Assembly: GCA_019116965.1 (NCBI GenBank) | Contig: DXAT01000082.1 | Span: 1 to 64,000, forward strand | Source: Candidatus Coprenecus pullistercoris | Lineage (GTDB): Bacteria > Bacteroidota > Bacteroidia > Bacteroidales > UBA932 | Direction: 5' to 3' | DNA length: 64,000 nucleotides | Shown here: positions 33,300-43,767 of the stretch, piece after piece | How the letters are laid out: every line of letters starts with the position of its first letter | Position numbering within the stretch: the first letter of the stretch is position 1 | The notes under the pieces: generated by a model | What the model saw: the letters and a program-made list of their open reading frames with translations, nothing else | Told to the model about the DNA's origin: nothing | Database searches by the model: none | Position numbers and translations under genes: made by a program

Positions 33300-34756
33300 C
33301 CGCGCCTTAATATTTTTCTAAACAGTTGTTTCAACTCATTCTTTATATCCTGATACTCGCTGCATCTATAGACGAACTCATATATCAGGATTATGATAAC
33401 TCCTCCTGCCGCAACTTGTATTATAAGCAGCAGCCATTGCGGAAGAGACAGCATGTTCATGATATTGACAGCCGCACCCATAACGGCGGAGACCACGAAT
33501 ACCGGAAGTATGTCCATCAACTGACGGCCCACACTGTAGCGTATCACCTTGGAGACATATACGGCATGTATTACATACAGTATGGCAGAGACTCCTACCA
33601 TGCTCCATAAAAGGGCCTCAACGCTTAAAAATATACCGAATACTACAGGAACAAGCCCCATGACAGTCTTCAATATCTCGAGAAACAAAGTTATGTCCGA
33701 GCGTCCGTCAGCATTTATCACATTGGCACTGCACATCATAAGCGGCAAGAAGAGACCGGAGAAACACAATATACGGAGATAATGCACTGACGGCAGCCAC
33801 TGGTTCCCGAATACGGTAACCATAAACGGTCCTGCCACGGCCCACATCCCGAAAACAGCTGTAAATGATATCAATACTGTAGTTTTCAATACCTTACGGT
33901 ACACATGCACCTGCCTGTCCGACTCATCCTGAATGGATGAAAGTACAGGATAACTCACTTTCTGCATCACGGTACTGATATTGGTTGTGACCATACCCTT
34001 CACCTTATCGGCCCTCGAGTACTGACCGAGGACGGACGATGAATACATCTTTCCTATAATCAACGAATACATCTCGCTCCAAAGCGTGCTTACGATAGAT
34101 GTGATCAATAATCTGCTTCCGAATGAGAACATACTTCTGAAACTCGCCTTGGAAAAAAGCCGTCCCGGATGCCAGCTTGAGACAATCCACAGCAGCAGGG
34201 TATTTACGGCAAGCTTCGCCACCTGAAGCACGACCAGGCTCCATACACCGAAACCGCAGAATGCCATGGTTACTGCTATAACCGCAGCCGTGACGGATGA
34301 TGCAAGTGATATCCATGCCTGGGTCCTGAAGTCTATCCTACGGACCAAAATAACTCTTTGAACTATACCCAAAGCATTTATTATCAGTGATATTCCAAGT
34401 ATTCTGATAATAGGGACGAGTATCTCCTCGCTGAAAAAAGACGCTATCAGAGGAGCACACAGATAAAGTACTGCGTACAATGCGCAGCTTACCGTGAGAT
34501 TGAAATAGAACACCGTATCGAAATCAGCCTTGACGGTATCCTTCTTTCGCGTAAGCGCACCTGTAAAACCACTGTCGACCAAAGAAGTGGATAATGTCAT
34601 AAAGATTGTAGTCATCCCTATGATACCGAAATCCGCAGGTGAGAGAATTCTGGCCAGGATAATATTGGCCAGGGCGGTGATACCTGAACCGAGAACATTC
34701 TCGGTAAACCCCCATCCTACCCCTTTTGCCGTCTTCGTCTTGAGATCCTCAGCCAT
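33296..34756 (-). CDS. Polysaccharide flippase, WzxC/lipopolysaccharide biosynthesis type
   Basis: A 486-residue protein with about 14 membrane helices in the MOP-family pattern. The N-terminal KGVGWGFTENVLGSGITALANIILARILSPADFG is a signature of the Wzx-type exporters, and YSRADKVKGMVTTNISTVMQKVSYPVLS is typical of the WzxC/TuaB branch. It would move lipid-linked oligosaccharide across the inner membrane. It overlaps the GT4 gene upstream by eight bases and GT2 downstream by four, so the three act together in one surface glycan pathway. Confidence 0.9.
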   Translation of the reverse strand: MAEDLKTKTAKGVGWGFTENVLGSGITALANIILARILSPADFGIIGMTTIFMTLSTSLVDSGFTGALTRKKDTVKADFDTVFYFNLTVSCALYAVLYLCAPLIASFFSEEILVPIIRILGISLIINALGIVQRVILVRRIDFRTQAWISLASSVTAAVIAVTMAFCGFGVWSLVVLQVAKLAVNTLLLWIVSSWHPGRLFSKASFRSMFSFGSRLLITSIVSTLWSEMYSLIIGKMYSSSVLGQYSRADKVKGMVTTNISTVMQKVSYPVLSSIQDESDRQVHVYRKVLKTTVLISFTAVFGMWAVAGPFMVTVFGNQWLPSVHYLRILCFSGLFLPLMMCSANVINADGRSDITLFLEILKTVMGLVPVVFGIFLSVEALLWSMVGVSAILYVIHAVYVSKVIRYSVGRQLMDILPVFVVSAVMGAAVNIMNMLSLPQWLLLIIQVAAGGVIIILIYEFVYRCSEYQDIKNELKQLFRKILRRG

Positions 34757-35858
34757 TTACCACTTCTCCATATATATTGAGCATCAGAGCCACATTGTCC
34801 TTCCAATCGTAAAGACGGCATACCCTGTCACGCCCTGCCGCCCCCATACTGTCCCTGAGTCCCGGATTATCGATAAATTTCTGAATCGCATCGGCAGCTG
34901 CCTCCGGACTGCGCTTAGGCACCACAAAACCAGTAACACCGTTTTCAACCACCTCGGTAAAACCATCGGCATCCGACACCACTACGGGACATCCGCAGGC
35001 CATAGCCTCTACAGCCACTACTCCGAAACTCTCACTGTCCAAGACAGACAGTGATACAGCCACAGAAAAGGAATTGTAGTACCACGGCAGCCTGTCATTG
35101 GACACCCTGCCGACAAATCTCACATTATCACTTATTCCGAGATCCGCTGCAAGCTTCTCATACTCGCTCCTGCACGGACCGTCCCCTACTATCACAAGCC
35201 CGGCACTCAGTCCCGGATTCCGTTCCATGACTATTTTGAAAGCCCTTATAAGAACATCTATACCGTATTTGGGAGACAGAGTCTTTACATTCCCTATGAT
35301 AAACTTGTCATCATGACTGACTGTAAGTTTACGGAACAGCCCGGTATCCACGCCGAAAGGAGTGACGGCAATAGGCTTGGAAGTAAACTTGGCAGTCCTG
35401 CGGGCCATGACATGACTCGTTGAAAGAATCCTGTCCGCACGGCGCAGGACGAACTTTACTGACAGACGGTTGATAAAAGACTTATCGGGAAACTCATACA
35501 CATCACTACCCCATACCGACATTATGAACGGATGAAAACCGCTCAAAGCCGCGATAAGACCGAAACTTGTAGCATAATGCGCATGCAGGATATCCGGAGC
35601 CTCGGATGCTATGACTGATTTCAGGAAGCGCACCGCTGCCGCATGACGGCTTATCATAGCCGTGAACGCCCCCGCACCTTTCTTCTGCTTATATGTAAAC
35701 AAATCGAAAACATACAGCCTTATGCCGTGTTCCTCAAAAAAAGCATCCGGTGACCGGTATATGGAATACAGCACTACATCCACTCCCCCGGCCTTGAGTG
35801 AGACTGCCCACCTGCGGGTGTGGACACTGCGTGCGTCTGCTGTCATCAATACCTTCAT
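34749..35858 (-). CDS. Glycosyltransferase family 4 protein
   Basis: A 369-residue GT-B enzyme. [23 protein letters not shown] opens the N-terminal domain, [13 protein letters not shown] is the acceptor-side loop, and [30 protein letters not shown] is the C-terminal EX7E donor-binding motif. The start overlaps the ruvB stop by four bases. Sugar specificity is not predictable. Confidence 0.92.
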   Translation of the reverse strand: MKVLMTADARSVHTRRWAVSLKAGGVDVVLYSIYRSPDAFFEEHGIRLYVFDLFTYKQKKGAGAFTAMISRHAAAVRFLKSVIASEAPDILHAHYATSFGLIAALSGFHPFIMSVWGSDVYEFPDKSFINRLSVKFVLRRADRILSTSHVMARRTAKFTSKPIAVTPFGVDTGLFRKLTVSHDDKFIIGNVKTLSPKYGIDVLIRAFKIVMERNPGLSAGLVIVGDGPCRSEYEKLAADLGISDNVRFVGRVSNDRLPWYYNSFSVAVSLSVLDSESFGVVAVEAMACGCPVVVSDADGFTEVVENGVTGFVVPKRSPEAAADAIQKFIDNPGLRDSMGAAGRDRVCRLYDWKDNVALMLNIYGEVVNG

Positions 35859-36883
35859 AATGTATTGAACAAACTGTCAGGAGCATACTTATCCACTCCA
35901 AGATGACTGTATGCCATATCCGTTGCCTCACGTCCACGGGGCGTACGGTGAATAAAACCCTCCTTTATAAGATAAGGCTCATATACCTCTTCTATAGTAC
36001 CCGGATCCTCTCCCACAGCAGTAGCTATGGTACCTAATCCTACAGGACCTCCCTTGAATTTATATATGATGGTATTCAATATCTTGTTGTCTATGGAATC
36101 CAGTCCCCTCTTGTCTATATTGAGAGCGTCAAGGGCATACGAGGCAATGTCCAGGTCAATATACCCGGAGCCCTTTACCTGCGCGAAATCCCTCACCCTG
36201 CGCAGCAGTGAATTAGCTATACGCGGTGTACCGCGGCTTCTCATGGCTATCTCCATAGCTGCCTCGTCCTCAATCTTTATATTCAGAATACGGGCACTTC
36301 TTATGATGATACTGCGGAGTACGGAAGCGTCGTAATACTCTAAATGAGCATTAATCCCGAATCTGGCACGCAGGGGCGAGGTTATCAGACCGCTCCTCGT
36401 AGTAGCGCCTATGAGAGTAAAATGATTAAGTCCTATCTGCACCGAACGGGCTCCCGGACCCTTGTCTATCATGATATCGATGGTGAAATCCTCCATGGCC
36501 GAGTAAAGATATTCCTCTACGACATGGGACAGACGGTGTATCTCATCTATGAAAAGTACATCACCCTCCTCAAGCCCTGTAAGCAGACCGGCTAAGTCTC
36601 CTGGCTTGTCCAGAATAGGTCCGGAAGTAATTTTCATATTGACACCCAGTTCATTGGCCACTATATGCGCAAGCGTCGTCTTACCAAGTCCCGGAGGACC
36701 GTGCAGAAGTATGTGGTCAAGTGCCTCCCCGCGCAACAAGGCGGCCTTCACGAAAATCTTAAGATTCTCAATTATTTTGTCCTGACCGGAAAAATCTTTG
36801 AAATCCTGAGGCCGTATCTTTACTTCAAAATCACTATCTTTGGCCGTACTTTGTACCCTTGCATCAAAAACTCCGTTATCCAT
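35855..36883 (-). CDS. ruvB: Holliday junction branch migration ATPase RuvB
   Basis: A 342-residue RuvB. Walker A is [20 protein letters not shown], Walker [27 protein letters not shown] carries sensor 1 and the arginine finger, and the C-terminal winged helix includes [16 protein letters not shown]. It pumps DNA through RuvA-bound junctions. Start at 36883 (MDNGVFDAR) is preferred to a start five codons earlier. It is the first gene after the candidate origin on the minus strand and heads the polysaccharide gene run. Confidence 0.96.
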   Translation of the reverse strand: MDNGVFDARVQSTAKDSDFEVKIRPQDFKDFSGQDKIIENLKIFVKAALLRGEALDHILLHGPPGLGKTTLAHIVANELGVNMKITSGPILDKPGDLAGLLTGLEEGDVLFIDEIHRLSHVVEEYLYSAMEDFTIDIMIDKGPGARSVQIGLNHFTLIGATTRSGLITSPLRARFGINAHLEYYDASVLRSIIIRSARILNIKIEDEAAMEIAMRSRGTPRIANSLLRRVRDFAQVKGSGYIDLDIASYALDALNIDKRGLDSIDNKILNTIIYKFKGGPVGLGTIATAVGEDPGTIEEVYEPYLIKEGFIHRTPRGREATDMAYSHLGVDKYAPDSLFNTL

Positions 36884-37161
36884 ACATTTTGTAAACACAA
36901 TACAAATATAAATATACTTTTTTTAAAATAACTTTTGATTGTTATTATACCGTGTCGATATGTTGATAAAATATGTAAAGTGATAATTTTCCGGACAGTT
37001 CTTGAAAATATCACTGGTGACAAGATGTTGATAAGTCCATGAAAAGTTTTTAGAAAAAAGTCTGCGATGATTTTGAAATATTGAAAACTGTCTCCGTAAA
37101 CAGTTTTTGTTAAATACATAAAAAATTTATTTGAAATTATTAACAGGGTTATCAATAGGAA
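36884..37161. other. Candidate chromosomal replication origin (oriC) between ruvB and mfd
   Basis: A 278-bp, strongly AT-rich divergent gap. It contains DnaA-box-like nonamers: TGTTGATAA at 36961-36969 and 37026-37034 (complement TTATCAACA), TTATTAACA at 37137-37145 and TTATCAATA at 37149-37157; each differs by one or two bases from TTATCCACA. A TTTTTTTAAAATAA tract at 36919-36932 could be the unwinding element. To its left gene strands are mixed; to its right almost all genes are on the + strand, and by eye the top strand changes from C-richer to G/T-richer. It must also hold the ruvB and mfd promoters. Inference, not proof. Confidence 0.5.
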
Positions 37162-40100
37162 ATGAACCGGAAAATAGACGGACTGTTGAAAACTGAAAGT
37201 GTGGATCTGCTTAGGCAATCCATATCTGATGATAGTGTTAAAAGTATAAATATCAATGGATTGTACTCGTCAGCGAAAGCATTTGCGATATCATCCGTGT
37301 TGAAAGGCGGGGTGCATCTGATTTTGCTTTCCGGAAAAGACGAGGCTGCGGCCTGTGTCAATGATCTATATAATATAATAGGTGACGGCAATGTTTATTT
37401 CTTCCCTACTTCGGATACCAGAACTGTAAAGGGGACTATGAAGGACATGTCCGCCAAAGTGCAGCGCACAGCTGCTGTAAGTGCCTTGACGGACTATAAG
37501 GACGGTATCTACAGCGGGGAGTATCTTGTCATAGCCGGTTACAGGGAATCCTTTGAGGAGACAATTCCTGACCAGGCGGGACTATCCAGGTCGGTGTTGA
37601 GAGTCAGCAGGGGTGAAAGCGTGCCTTTCGAACAGTTTCAGGACAGACTGTATGACATAGGTTTTACAAGAGTTGATTTTGTATCGCGTCCCGGGGAATA
37701 TGCCGTAAGGGGAGGTATCATAGACTTGTTCTCATATAACAATGACAGGCCTTACAGACTGGATTTTTTCGGGGACGAGATAGACACCATACGGATGTTC
37801 GATGTCAATACACAGCATACAGTAGGAGACGCATTGGATGTTCTTGCAGTCTATCCTGCTGTAAGCGATCTGAATGGTTCCGATGGATGTCTTATATACG
37901 ATGTTCTTCCGGAGAATGCCGTGATATGGATATCCGGCGTGGAGGATTTTGAGGAGACCGGAGAAAATGTTCATAAAAGGATATTTCTCTCGCCCCTTCA
38001 TAAGTGCAGGGCGGATGTCGATGTGGATTTCAATACATCTCCCCAGCCTGCTTTCAACAAGAATTTCGAGCTTCTGGCTTCTGACATAAGATCCAGGAGG
38101 GAAGAAGGCTACCGTGTCTATATAATGAGCGAGAACCGCTCTCAGATAGAGAGACTGCGCAATATATTCTCTTCGTTCGACCTGAGTCTCGAGTATATGG
38201 AATATACGATTCAGGAGGGTTTCATAGACCATGATGGAAAGATATGCCTGTATACCGACCATCAGATATTTGACCGCTACCGCCGTATAAGGCTCAAGAG
38301 GACAGTAGAGAGAAGCGAGAGGCTTACGATGAACGACATCAACTCGTTCAAGGAAGGGGATTATATCGTTCATATCGACCACGGTATAGGGCGTTTCGGC
38401 GGTCTGGTCAAGAACCGCATCAACGGTAAGGTGCAGGAGGCCATAAAGCTTATTTATAAGGACAACGATGTGCTGTTCGTGTCGGTACACGGGCTGCACC
38501 GCATATCCAAGTACCGTTCCGGAGACTCGACCAAGCCTCCCAAGATCAACAAGCTCGGTACCGGAAACTGGGAGAAGCTCAAGAGCAGTGCCAAGTCCAA
38601 GGTCAAGGACATAGCCGAGGATCTGATACGGCTTTACTCGCAGCGCAGGGTCGCTAAGGGATTCGCATTCAGCCCGGACTCGTTCCTGCAGCAGGAGTTC
38701 GAGTCCTCGTTCCAGTACGAGGAGACCCCGGACCAGATAAAGGCTGTCGAAGCCGTTAAGAAGGACATGGAGAGCGACTGCCCGATGGACCGTCTGGTGT
38801 GCGGTGATGTTGGATTCGGCAAGACCGAGGTGGCCATGAGGGCGGCTTTCAAGGCCGTGGCCGACAACAAGCAGGTCGCCGTGCTGGTGCCGACCACCAT
38901 TCTGGCCCTGCAGCATTACAATACATTCAAGGACAGACTGCGTAATTTCCCGTGTACAATAGATTATCTGAGTCGTCTGAGGACTGCCAAGGAAGTGGCG
39001 GACATAGCGGAGAGACTTAAAAACGGCAAGATAGACATCATAATAGGTACGCACAGGCTTTTGGGCAAAAGTATTGCCTTTAAGGATTTAGGTCTGCTGA
39101 TTATCGACGAGGAGCAGAAGTTCGGAGTGGCGGCCAAAGAGGCCTTGCGGCGTCTGAAACTCTCTGTGGATACCCTGACACTGACGGCTACTCCTATCCC
39201 CAGGACCCTTCAGTTCTCCCTGCTCGGGGCCAGGGATCTTTCGATCATCAACACTCCTCCGCCCAACCGGCTTCCGATACAGACAGAGATCATAGATTTC
39301 AACGAGGACACCATACGGGATATCATAAACGAGGAAGTCGGCAGGGGAGGGCAGGTATTTTTCGTACACAACCGGGTGCAGGACATCTACGAGGTGGAGG
39401 ATATCATCCGCAGGATAGTACCCGGTATCAAGACATGCGTGGCTCACGGTCAGATGGAGCCGAAGGAACTGGAGAACAGGATTATCGAATATATGTCCGG
39501 AGACTATGATGTTTTGATAGCCACCACCATAATAGAGAACGGTATAGACATCCCGAATACCAATACGATAATCATCAACCAGGCCCAGAACTACGGTCTG
39601 AGCGACCTGCATCAGCTGCGTGGCAGGGTAGGGCGGTCCAGTCGCAAGGCCTACTGCTATCTGATAGTGCCTCCGATGACCAGCCTTTCGGATGACGCGA
39701 AGCGCAGGCTGGATGCCATAGAGGCTTTTTCGGATTTAGGCAGCGGATTCAATATCGCGATGCGTGACCTGGATATACGCGGTATGGGCAACATGTTGGG
39801 TGCCGAGCAGAGCGGCTATATCGCCGAGATGGGCTTCGAGACCTATCAGCGCATCCTGGCCGAGGCCTTCGAGGAGATCAAGGGCACAGTACCTGACCTG
39901 CCCGGCATGAAGGAGGAAGACCAGACCTATGTGACAGACTGTGTGGTGGACACAGATCTGGAGATACTGATCCCCGATACCTATATTAATATCACGGCTG
40001 AGAAGATCCGGCTCTACAAAGAACTTGACTCCATCTCGGACGAACCGTCGCTCCAGCGTTTCATCTCCGATATCGAGGACCGTTTCGGTCCCATACCGGA

Positions 40101-40380
40101 GGAGTTCAAGCAGCTTATATTCGTTGTACGGCTCAGGATGGCCGCCCGCGAGAGAGGCTTCGAGAAGATAGTGCTCAAGAACGGTGCGATGGTGATGTAT
40201 TTTACTTCCAACTCCATGTCTCCGTTCTACCGAAGCAGCAGATTCTCGGACATCATCAAGAACATCCAGCACCGTGATCCGGGCCGGTATATGCTGAAGG
40301 AGCAGAATTACAGACTCTATATCACTGTCAAAAATGTGAAAACAATAGAAGGCGCCTATAATCTGATACAAAAATTGTAA
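37162..40380 (+). CDS. mfd: Transcription-repair coupling factor Mfd
   Basis: A 1072-residue Mfd, slightly short for the family. The N-terminal UvrB-like region includes RPGEYAVRGGIIDLFSY and FFGDEIDTIRMFD. The RNA-polymerase-interacting (CarD-like) domain begins FKEGDYIVHIDHGIGRFGG near residue 393. The RecG-like motor has Walker A CGDVGFGKTEVAMRAA (about 546), the DEEQ box IIDEEQKFGV (about 647) and motif VI QLRGRVGRSSRKAYCY. A C-terminal TRCF domain follows. It displaces stalled RNA polymerase and recruits UvrA. ATG at 37162 closes the AT-rich gap. Confidence 0.96.
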   Translation: MNRKIDGLLKTESVDLLRQSISDDSVKSININGLYSSAKAFAISSVLKGGVHLILLSGKDEAAACVNDLYNIIGDGNVYFFPTSDTRTVKGTMKDMSAKVQRTAAVSALTDYKDGIYSGEYLVIAGYRESFEETIPDQAGLSRSVLRVSRGESVPFEQFQDRLYDIGFTRVDFVSRPGEYAVRGGIIDLFSYNNDRPYRLDFFGDEIDTIRMFDVNTQHTVGDALDVLAVYPAVSDLNGSDGCLIYDVLPENAVIWISGVEDFEETGENVHKRIFLSPLHKCRADVDVDFNTSPQPAFNKNFELLASDIRSRREEGYRVYIMSENRSQIERLRNIFSSFDLSLEYMEYTIQEGFIDHDGKICLYTDHQIFDRYRRIRLKRTVERSERLTMNDINSFKEGDYIVHIDHGIGRFGGLVKNRINGKVQEAIKLIYKDNDVLFVSVHGLHRISKYRSGDSTKPPKINKLGTGNWEKLKSSAKSKVKDIAEDLIRLYSQRRVAKGFAFSPDSFLQQEFESSFQYEETPDQIKAVEAVKKDMESDCPMDRLVCGDVGFGKTEVAMRAAFKAVADNKQVAVLVPTTILALQHYNTFKDRLRNFPCTIDYLSRLRTAKEVADIAERLKNGKIDIIIGTHRLLGKSIAFKDLGLLIIDEEQKFGVAAKEALRRLKLSVDTLTLTATPIPRTLQFSLLGARDLSIINTPPPNRLPIQTEIIDFNEDTIRDIINEEVGRGGQVFFVHNRVQDIYEVEDIIRRIVPGIKTCVAHGQMEPKELENRIIEYMSGDYDVLIATTIIENGIDIPNTNTIIINQAQNYGLSDLHQLRGRVGRSSRKAYCYLIVPPMTSLSDDAKRRLDAIEAFSDLGSGFNIAMRDLDIRGMGNMLGAEQSGYIAEMGFETYQRILAEAFEEIKGTVPDLPGMKEEDQTYVTDCVVDTDLEILIPDTYINITAEKIRLYKELDSISDEPSLQRFISDIEDRFGPIPEEFKQLIFVVRLRMAARERGFEKIVLKNGAMVMYFTSNSMSPFYRSSRFSDIIKNIQHRDPGRYMLKEQNYRLYITVKNVKTIEGAYNLIQKL

Positions 40381-40382
40381 CT

Positions 40383-40390
40383 ATATTTGC
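40383..40390 (+). promoter_or_regulatory. -7 promoter box for coaX
   Basis: TATATTTG, six bases before the GTG start of coaX, just after the mfd stop codon. Confidence 0.5.
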
Positions 40391-40396
40391 CGCCCA

Positions 40397-41122
40397 GTGA
40401 AAGACATTCTGTTAGATATCGGAAACTCTTCGTTCTGTAAGCTGGCCGTATGTGACGGCGGCGGTATCCGGTATGTCAGGAAGATTCTGAGGGATGATAT
40501 ACGGACTGTGGTGGAGGACGAGCTTGGAGAAACGGCTCAGGCAGGGACGGTATGCCTGTCCTCGGTGGCCGGAGACATCAGCGTGACGGAAAGCTGGCTC
40601 AGGACGATAAGCAGAAAATACATCAGGTTGGATGCGTTTACTCCCATGCCGCTTACATTTGATTACAGTACTCCCGAGTCGCTTGGTGCCGACAGGATTG
40701 CCGCGGCTGTGGGAGCTGCGGCGCTGTTTCCTGGAGAGGATTGTCTCATATTTGACTTGGGCACTGCCATGACCGTGGATTTTCTGAGCGGGCACGGCAG
40801 TTTTGAGGGAGGATGCATATCCCCTGGAATGAATATGCGTTTCAGTGCCCTGCACAGTCTTACGAGCAGGCTGCCGCTGGCCGGACCGCAGACGGCCGTA
40901 GCCGGTGCCGGTAAGAATACGGTGGAGGCAATATCGTCCGGTGTGGTTTCAGGCATAATGTTTGAGGTTGAGAAATACATAGAAAATAATCCCGGCCACA
41001 GGATTGTTTTTACCGGCGGTGATTCACTTTTTTTTGCAAAGAAGTTAAAATCACCGATATTTGTAGTTTGCAACCTTGTTTTGAGAGGGTTGTTGAAAAT
41101 TGTACAGTTCAACGATGTTTAA
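40397..41122 (+). CDS. coaX: Type III pantothenate kinase
   Basis: A 241-residue CoaX with ILLDIGNSSFCKLAV (phosphate loop with the catalytic aspartate), ESLGADRIAAAVGAA, FDLGTAMTVDFL and GGCISPGMNMRFSALH. It catalyses the first step of CoA synthesis and needs a monovalent cation. The start is GTG at 40397, supported by the adjacent -7 box and by the conserved MKDILLDIGN beginning. It heads the envelope-gene run; its end overlaps the next gene by eight bases. Confidence 0.93.
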   Translation: MKDILLDIGNSSFCKLAVCDGGGIRYVRKILRDDIRTVVEDELGETAQAGTVCLSSVAGDISVTESWLRTISRKYIRLDAFTPMPLTFDYSTPESLGADRIAAAVGAAALFPGEDCLIFDLGTAMTVDFLSGHGSFEGGCISPGMNMRFSALHSLTSRLPLAGPQTAVAGAGKNTVEAISSGVVSGIMFEVEKYIENNPGHRIVFTGGDSLFFAKKLKSPIFVVCNLVLRGLLKIVQFNDV

Positions 41123-42416
41123 AGGGAACCATATCCTGCGCACAGTTGTTGCGTCTCTTGTATTTCTATGCTGCTCTCTTTCCATTCTGAGAGGGCAGAG
41201 TACTGATGCGCTGGGTTCATATTCTCCGTATTCGCTTTATGGTGTGGGCAAGCTTTCCTATCAGGGGACGGCCTATAACACCATGATGGGCGGTATCGGT
41301 ATCGGCATGAGGGACAACGGGGTGATAAATTATCTCAATCCGGCGGCCATAACCGCCCGGGATACTTTGGCGTTCATGCTGGATTTCGGTGTCAACCAGC
41401 AGAATCTCTACAATCGTGACAATGTTACCAAGTCCGCATACAACATATTCAACATGCAGAATGTGGCCTTTACTTTTCCGATATACAGGAAGTCCGCGTT
41501 CATTGTAGGTATAGCGCCGTTCAGCGATATCGGGTACAAGTTCCTGTCAACTGAGACCGATACCGGGGTAGAGGCCGGCATCGGCGATGTCAAATATCAG
41601 AAGTACGGGACAGGAAGTATCTATCAGCTTTTCTTCGGTGCCTCGGTCATGTTCTTCGACCGCATCTCCATAGGGGCTCAGGGTATATATTATTTCGGAT
41701 CAATCAACAAGCACAACGACATACTGTTCAACTCGTCTTCCATGTACAATACCGTATCTACCGGATGGGAATACAAGGTGCACAGTTTCTCCGGCAAATT
41801 CGGTCTGCAGTACATACAGCCTATCAGAAAATATGATTCGGAGCTGGTCATCGGCGGTACTTACCGTATCGGCAACGATATGCGCGGAGATATGGTAAGA
41901 TATGCTTTCTCGGGCCAGGATACTGTCATGTACGACCGGTCTTCCGGCGCAGGGTTCGACATAGCTGATGAGTTCGGTGTGGGTGTCTCCTACAGATCCG
42001 GCGGCAAATGGGCTGTAGGCGCGGATTTCGTGCAGCAGAACTGGCACAAATCGCAGTTTCCCGATAATGGTATGTGGCCCAATTTCTCGTCGTCAACTGC
42101 AAGGTACTATAAGGCCGGTTTTGAGATAACTCCCAATATGTATGATATCCGGTACTATATGAAACGCGTGACTTACAGGGCTGGTGCTTATTTCGAGCAG
42201 TCCTATGTCAGGTTGAACGGACATCAGGTCAACGCTTTCGGAATCACATTCGGTGCTTCCTTCCCTATCTACAGGGGACACAATGCGGTAAGTTTCGCCA
42301 TCGATATAGGACAAAGAGGCTCGTTGAGGCACAATATGGTCCGGGAAAGATACATAAATTTCATATTGAATATAAACCTTCACGATGTCTGGTTTGTCAA
42401 ATACAGATATGAGTAG
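41115..42416 (+). CDS. Outer-membrane beta-barrel protein
   Basis: A 433-residue protein with a signal peptide (TVVASLVFLCCSLSILRGQS) and a long run of alternating hydrophobic/aromatic strands ending in WFVKYRYE, the aromatic-rich end expected for barrel insertion. SYSPYSLYGVGKLSYQGTAYNTMMGG and YLNPAAI recall FadL/PorV-like barrels of Bacteroidetes. It lies in the conserved coaX - barrel - TPR - lptC - ppiD order, which suggests an envelope-assembly or transport job, but the substrate is unknown. The ATG at 41115 is preferred over an in-frame TTG at 41100. Confidence 0.8.
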   Translation: MFKGNHILRTVVASLVFLCCSLSILRGQSTDALGSYSPYSLYGVGKLSYQGTAYNTMMGGIGIGMRDNGVINYLNPAAITARDTLAFMLDFGVNQQNLYNRDNVTKSAYNIFNMQNVAFTFPIYRKSAFIVGIAPFSDIGYKFLSTETDTGVEAGIGDVKYQKYGTGSIYQLFFGASVMFFDRISIGAQGIYYFGSINKHNDILFNSSSMYNTVSTGWEYKVHSFSGKFGLQYIQPIRKYDSELVIGGTYRIGNDMRGDMVRYAFSGQDTVMYDRSSGAGFDIADEFGVGVSYRSGGKWAVGADFVQQNWHKSQFPDNGMWPNFSSSTARYYKAGFEITPNMYDIRYYMKRVTYRAGAYFEQSYVRLNGHQVNAFGITFGASFPIYRGHNAVSFAIDIGQRGSLRHNMVRERYINFILNINLHDVWFVKYRYE

Positions 42417-42445
42417 TGTGGAAACAAATTAATTTCAAAAAAGAT

Positions 42446-43765
42446 ATGAGACGAATTCTATTAGCAACAGTTGCATTATTGATGTCCACCCTTGTCTTCG
42501 GACAGGGCAAATTCGGCGCAGACAGCGCGGAGTGCTTGAAATACCTTTCTTTCTATCAGCAGTATGCAAAGCAAGGTAATCTGGATGACGCAGCTCCCAA
42601 CTGGCGTAACGCCATTAAGTACTGTCCTCCTACAGCGAGCCAGAACATGCTCCTGGACGGTATGAAGATCATGAGAAAGGAGATTGCCGAGTTCAGGAAC
42701 AACCCTATCAGAAAGCAGGAGCTTGTCGACACTCTCATGATGCTCCACCGGATGCGTATCGAGACATATCCCAAATATGCCGTTACAGCAACCACCAACA
42801 TGGCCGTGGACATGATGAACTACTCTGAGCCCGGTCGCGAGCAGGAGGTCTTCGAGGCGCTAGGAAAGGCGCTTGATGTGGCCAAGTCAAAGGCATCTAC
42901 ATCCGTGGCCGTGCGTTATATGGACTATGCCATCCAGCTTTACAAGTCCGGAAAGCTGATGGACCAGGATGTGTTCAGCGCATTTGACAAGAGTATAGCC
43001 ACTCTCGAGATGGTAAAGGCAGCCAAGCCGTCCAAGCAGGTGGAGGATGCCATCTCCGATGTCGAGACCATGTTTGCGGGCAGCGGTGTGGCCAGCTGCG
43101 ATAACCTCGTCTCAGTGTTCCAGGCCCGTTATGACGCCGATCCCACGAACGAGGAGCTGCTTGCCAATATCGCCAAGCTCTTCCATGCTACAGGATGTAC
43201 GGACCACGATCTTTTCCGTCAGGCTGTCGAGGGACTTTATGCTCTCAATCCCTCGGCCAACTCAGCGCATCTTCTGTTCCAGCTCTATTCATCGCTTCCT
43301 GACGGCGGGGACAAAGCGGTCAAGTATATGAACGAGGCCATTGCAAGTGCTGATTCGGATGCTGAGACGGACGCCGAGTACTCATTTGAGCTCGCGACAT
43401 ATCTTTTCTCCAAGCTTGACAGAAAGGCAGAAGCCGTAGCGGCAGCCAAGCAGGCAGCCAATCTGTCGTCCGAGGAGTGGGCCGGAAGGTCATATTTCCT
43501 TATAGCTACTATATGGAGCGTGACCAAGTGCCAGGGTAATCCTATCGAGGAGCGTGCACCTTTCTGGGTTGCGACCGATTATATGCTCAAGGCCAAGAAT
43601 GCCGATCCGTCCCTTGCCGGCGACGCTGATGTCGAGATTGCCCGCTACCGTCAGTACTATCCTCTCCAGTCGGACGCTTTCATGTACGATATGGTGGCCG
43701 GAGACGGATACACGGTGTCATGCGGCGGTATGAGAGAAAGTACCACAGTAAGGACTCAGAAGTAA
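42446..43765 (+). CDS. Periplasmic TPR-repeat protein
   Basis: A 439-residue protein with a signal peptide (MRRILLATVALLMSTLVFGQ) and helix pairs of the tetratricopeptide type throughout, for example YLSFYQQYAKQGNLDDAAPNW, AMDYAIQLYKSGK-like and YLFSKLDRKAEAVAAAKQAANL. The ATG at 42446 starts the signal peptide; a longer frame begins at the previous stop and is not used. Position between a barrel protein and LptC suggests it helps assemble or stabilise an envelope complex. No catalytic motif is seen. Confidence 0.85.
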   Translation: MRRILLATVALLMSTLVFGQGKFGADSAECLKYLSFYQQYAKQGNLDDAAPNWRNAIKYCPPTASQNMLLDGMKIMRKEIAEFRNNPIRKQELVDTLMMLHRMRIETYPKYAVTATTNMAVDMMNYSEPGREQEVFEALGKALDVAKSKASTSVAVRYMDYAIQLYKSGKLMDQDVFSAFDKSIATLEMVKAAKPSKQVEDAISDVETMFAGSGVASCDNLVSVFQARYDADPTNEELLANIAKLFHATGCTDHDLFRQAVEGLYALNPSANSAHLLFQLYSSLPDGGDKAVKYMNEAIASADSDAETDAEYSFELATYLFSKLDRKAEAVAAAKQAANLSSEEWAGRSYFLIATIWSVTKCQGNPIEERAPFWVATDYMLKAKNADPSLAGDADVEIARYRQYYPLQSDAFMYDMVAGDGYTVSCGGMRESTTVRTQK

Positions 43766-43767
43766 TA

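Noticed and set aside
37732..39054. A 440-codon minus-strand open frame
   Set aside because: It is antisense to mfd through its conserved motor region; its composition reflects the complementary codons.
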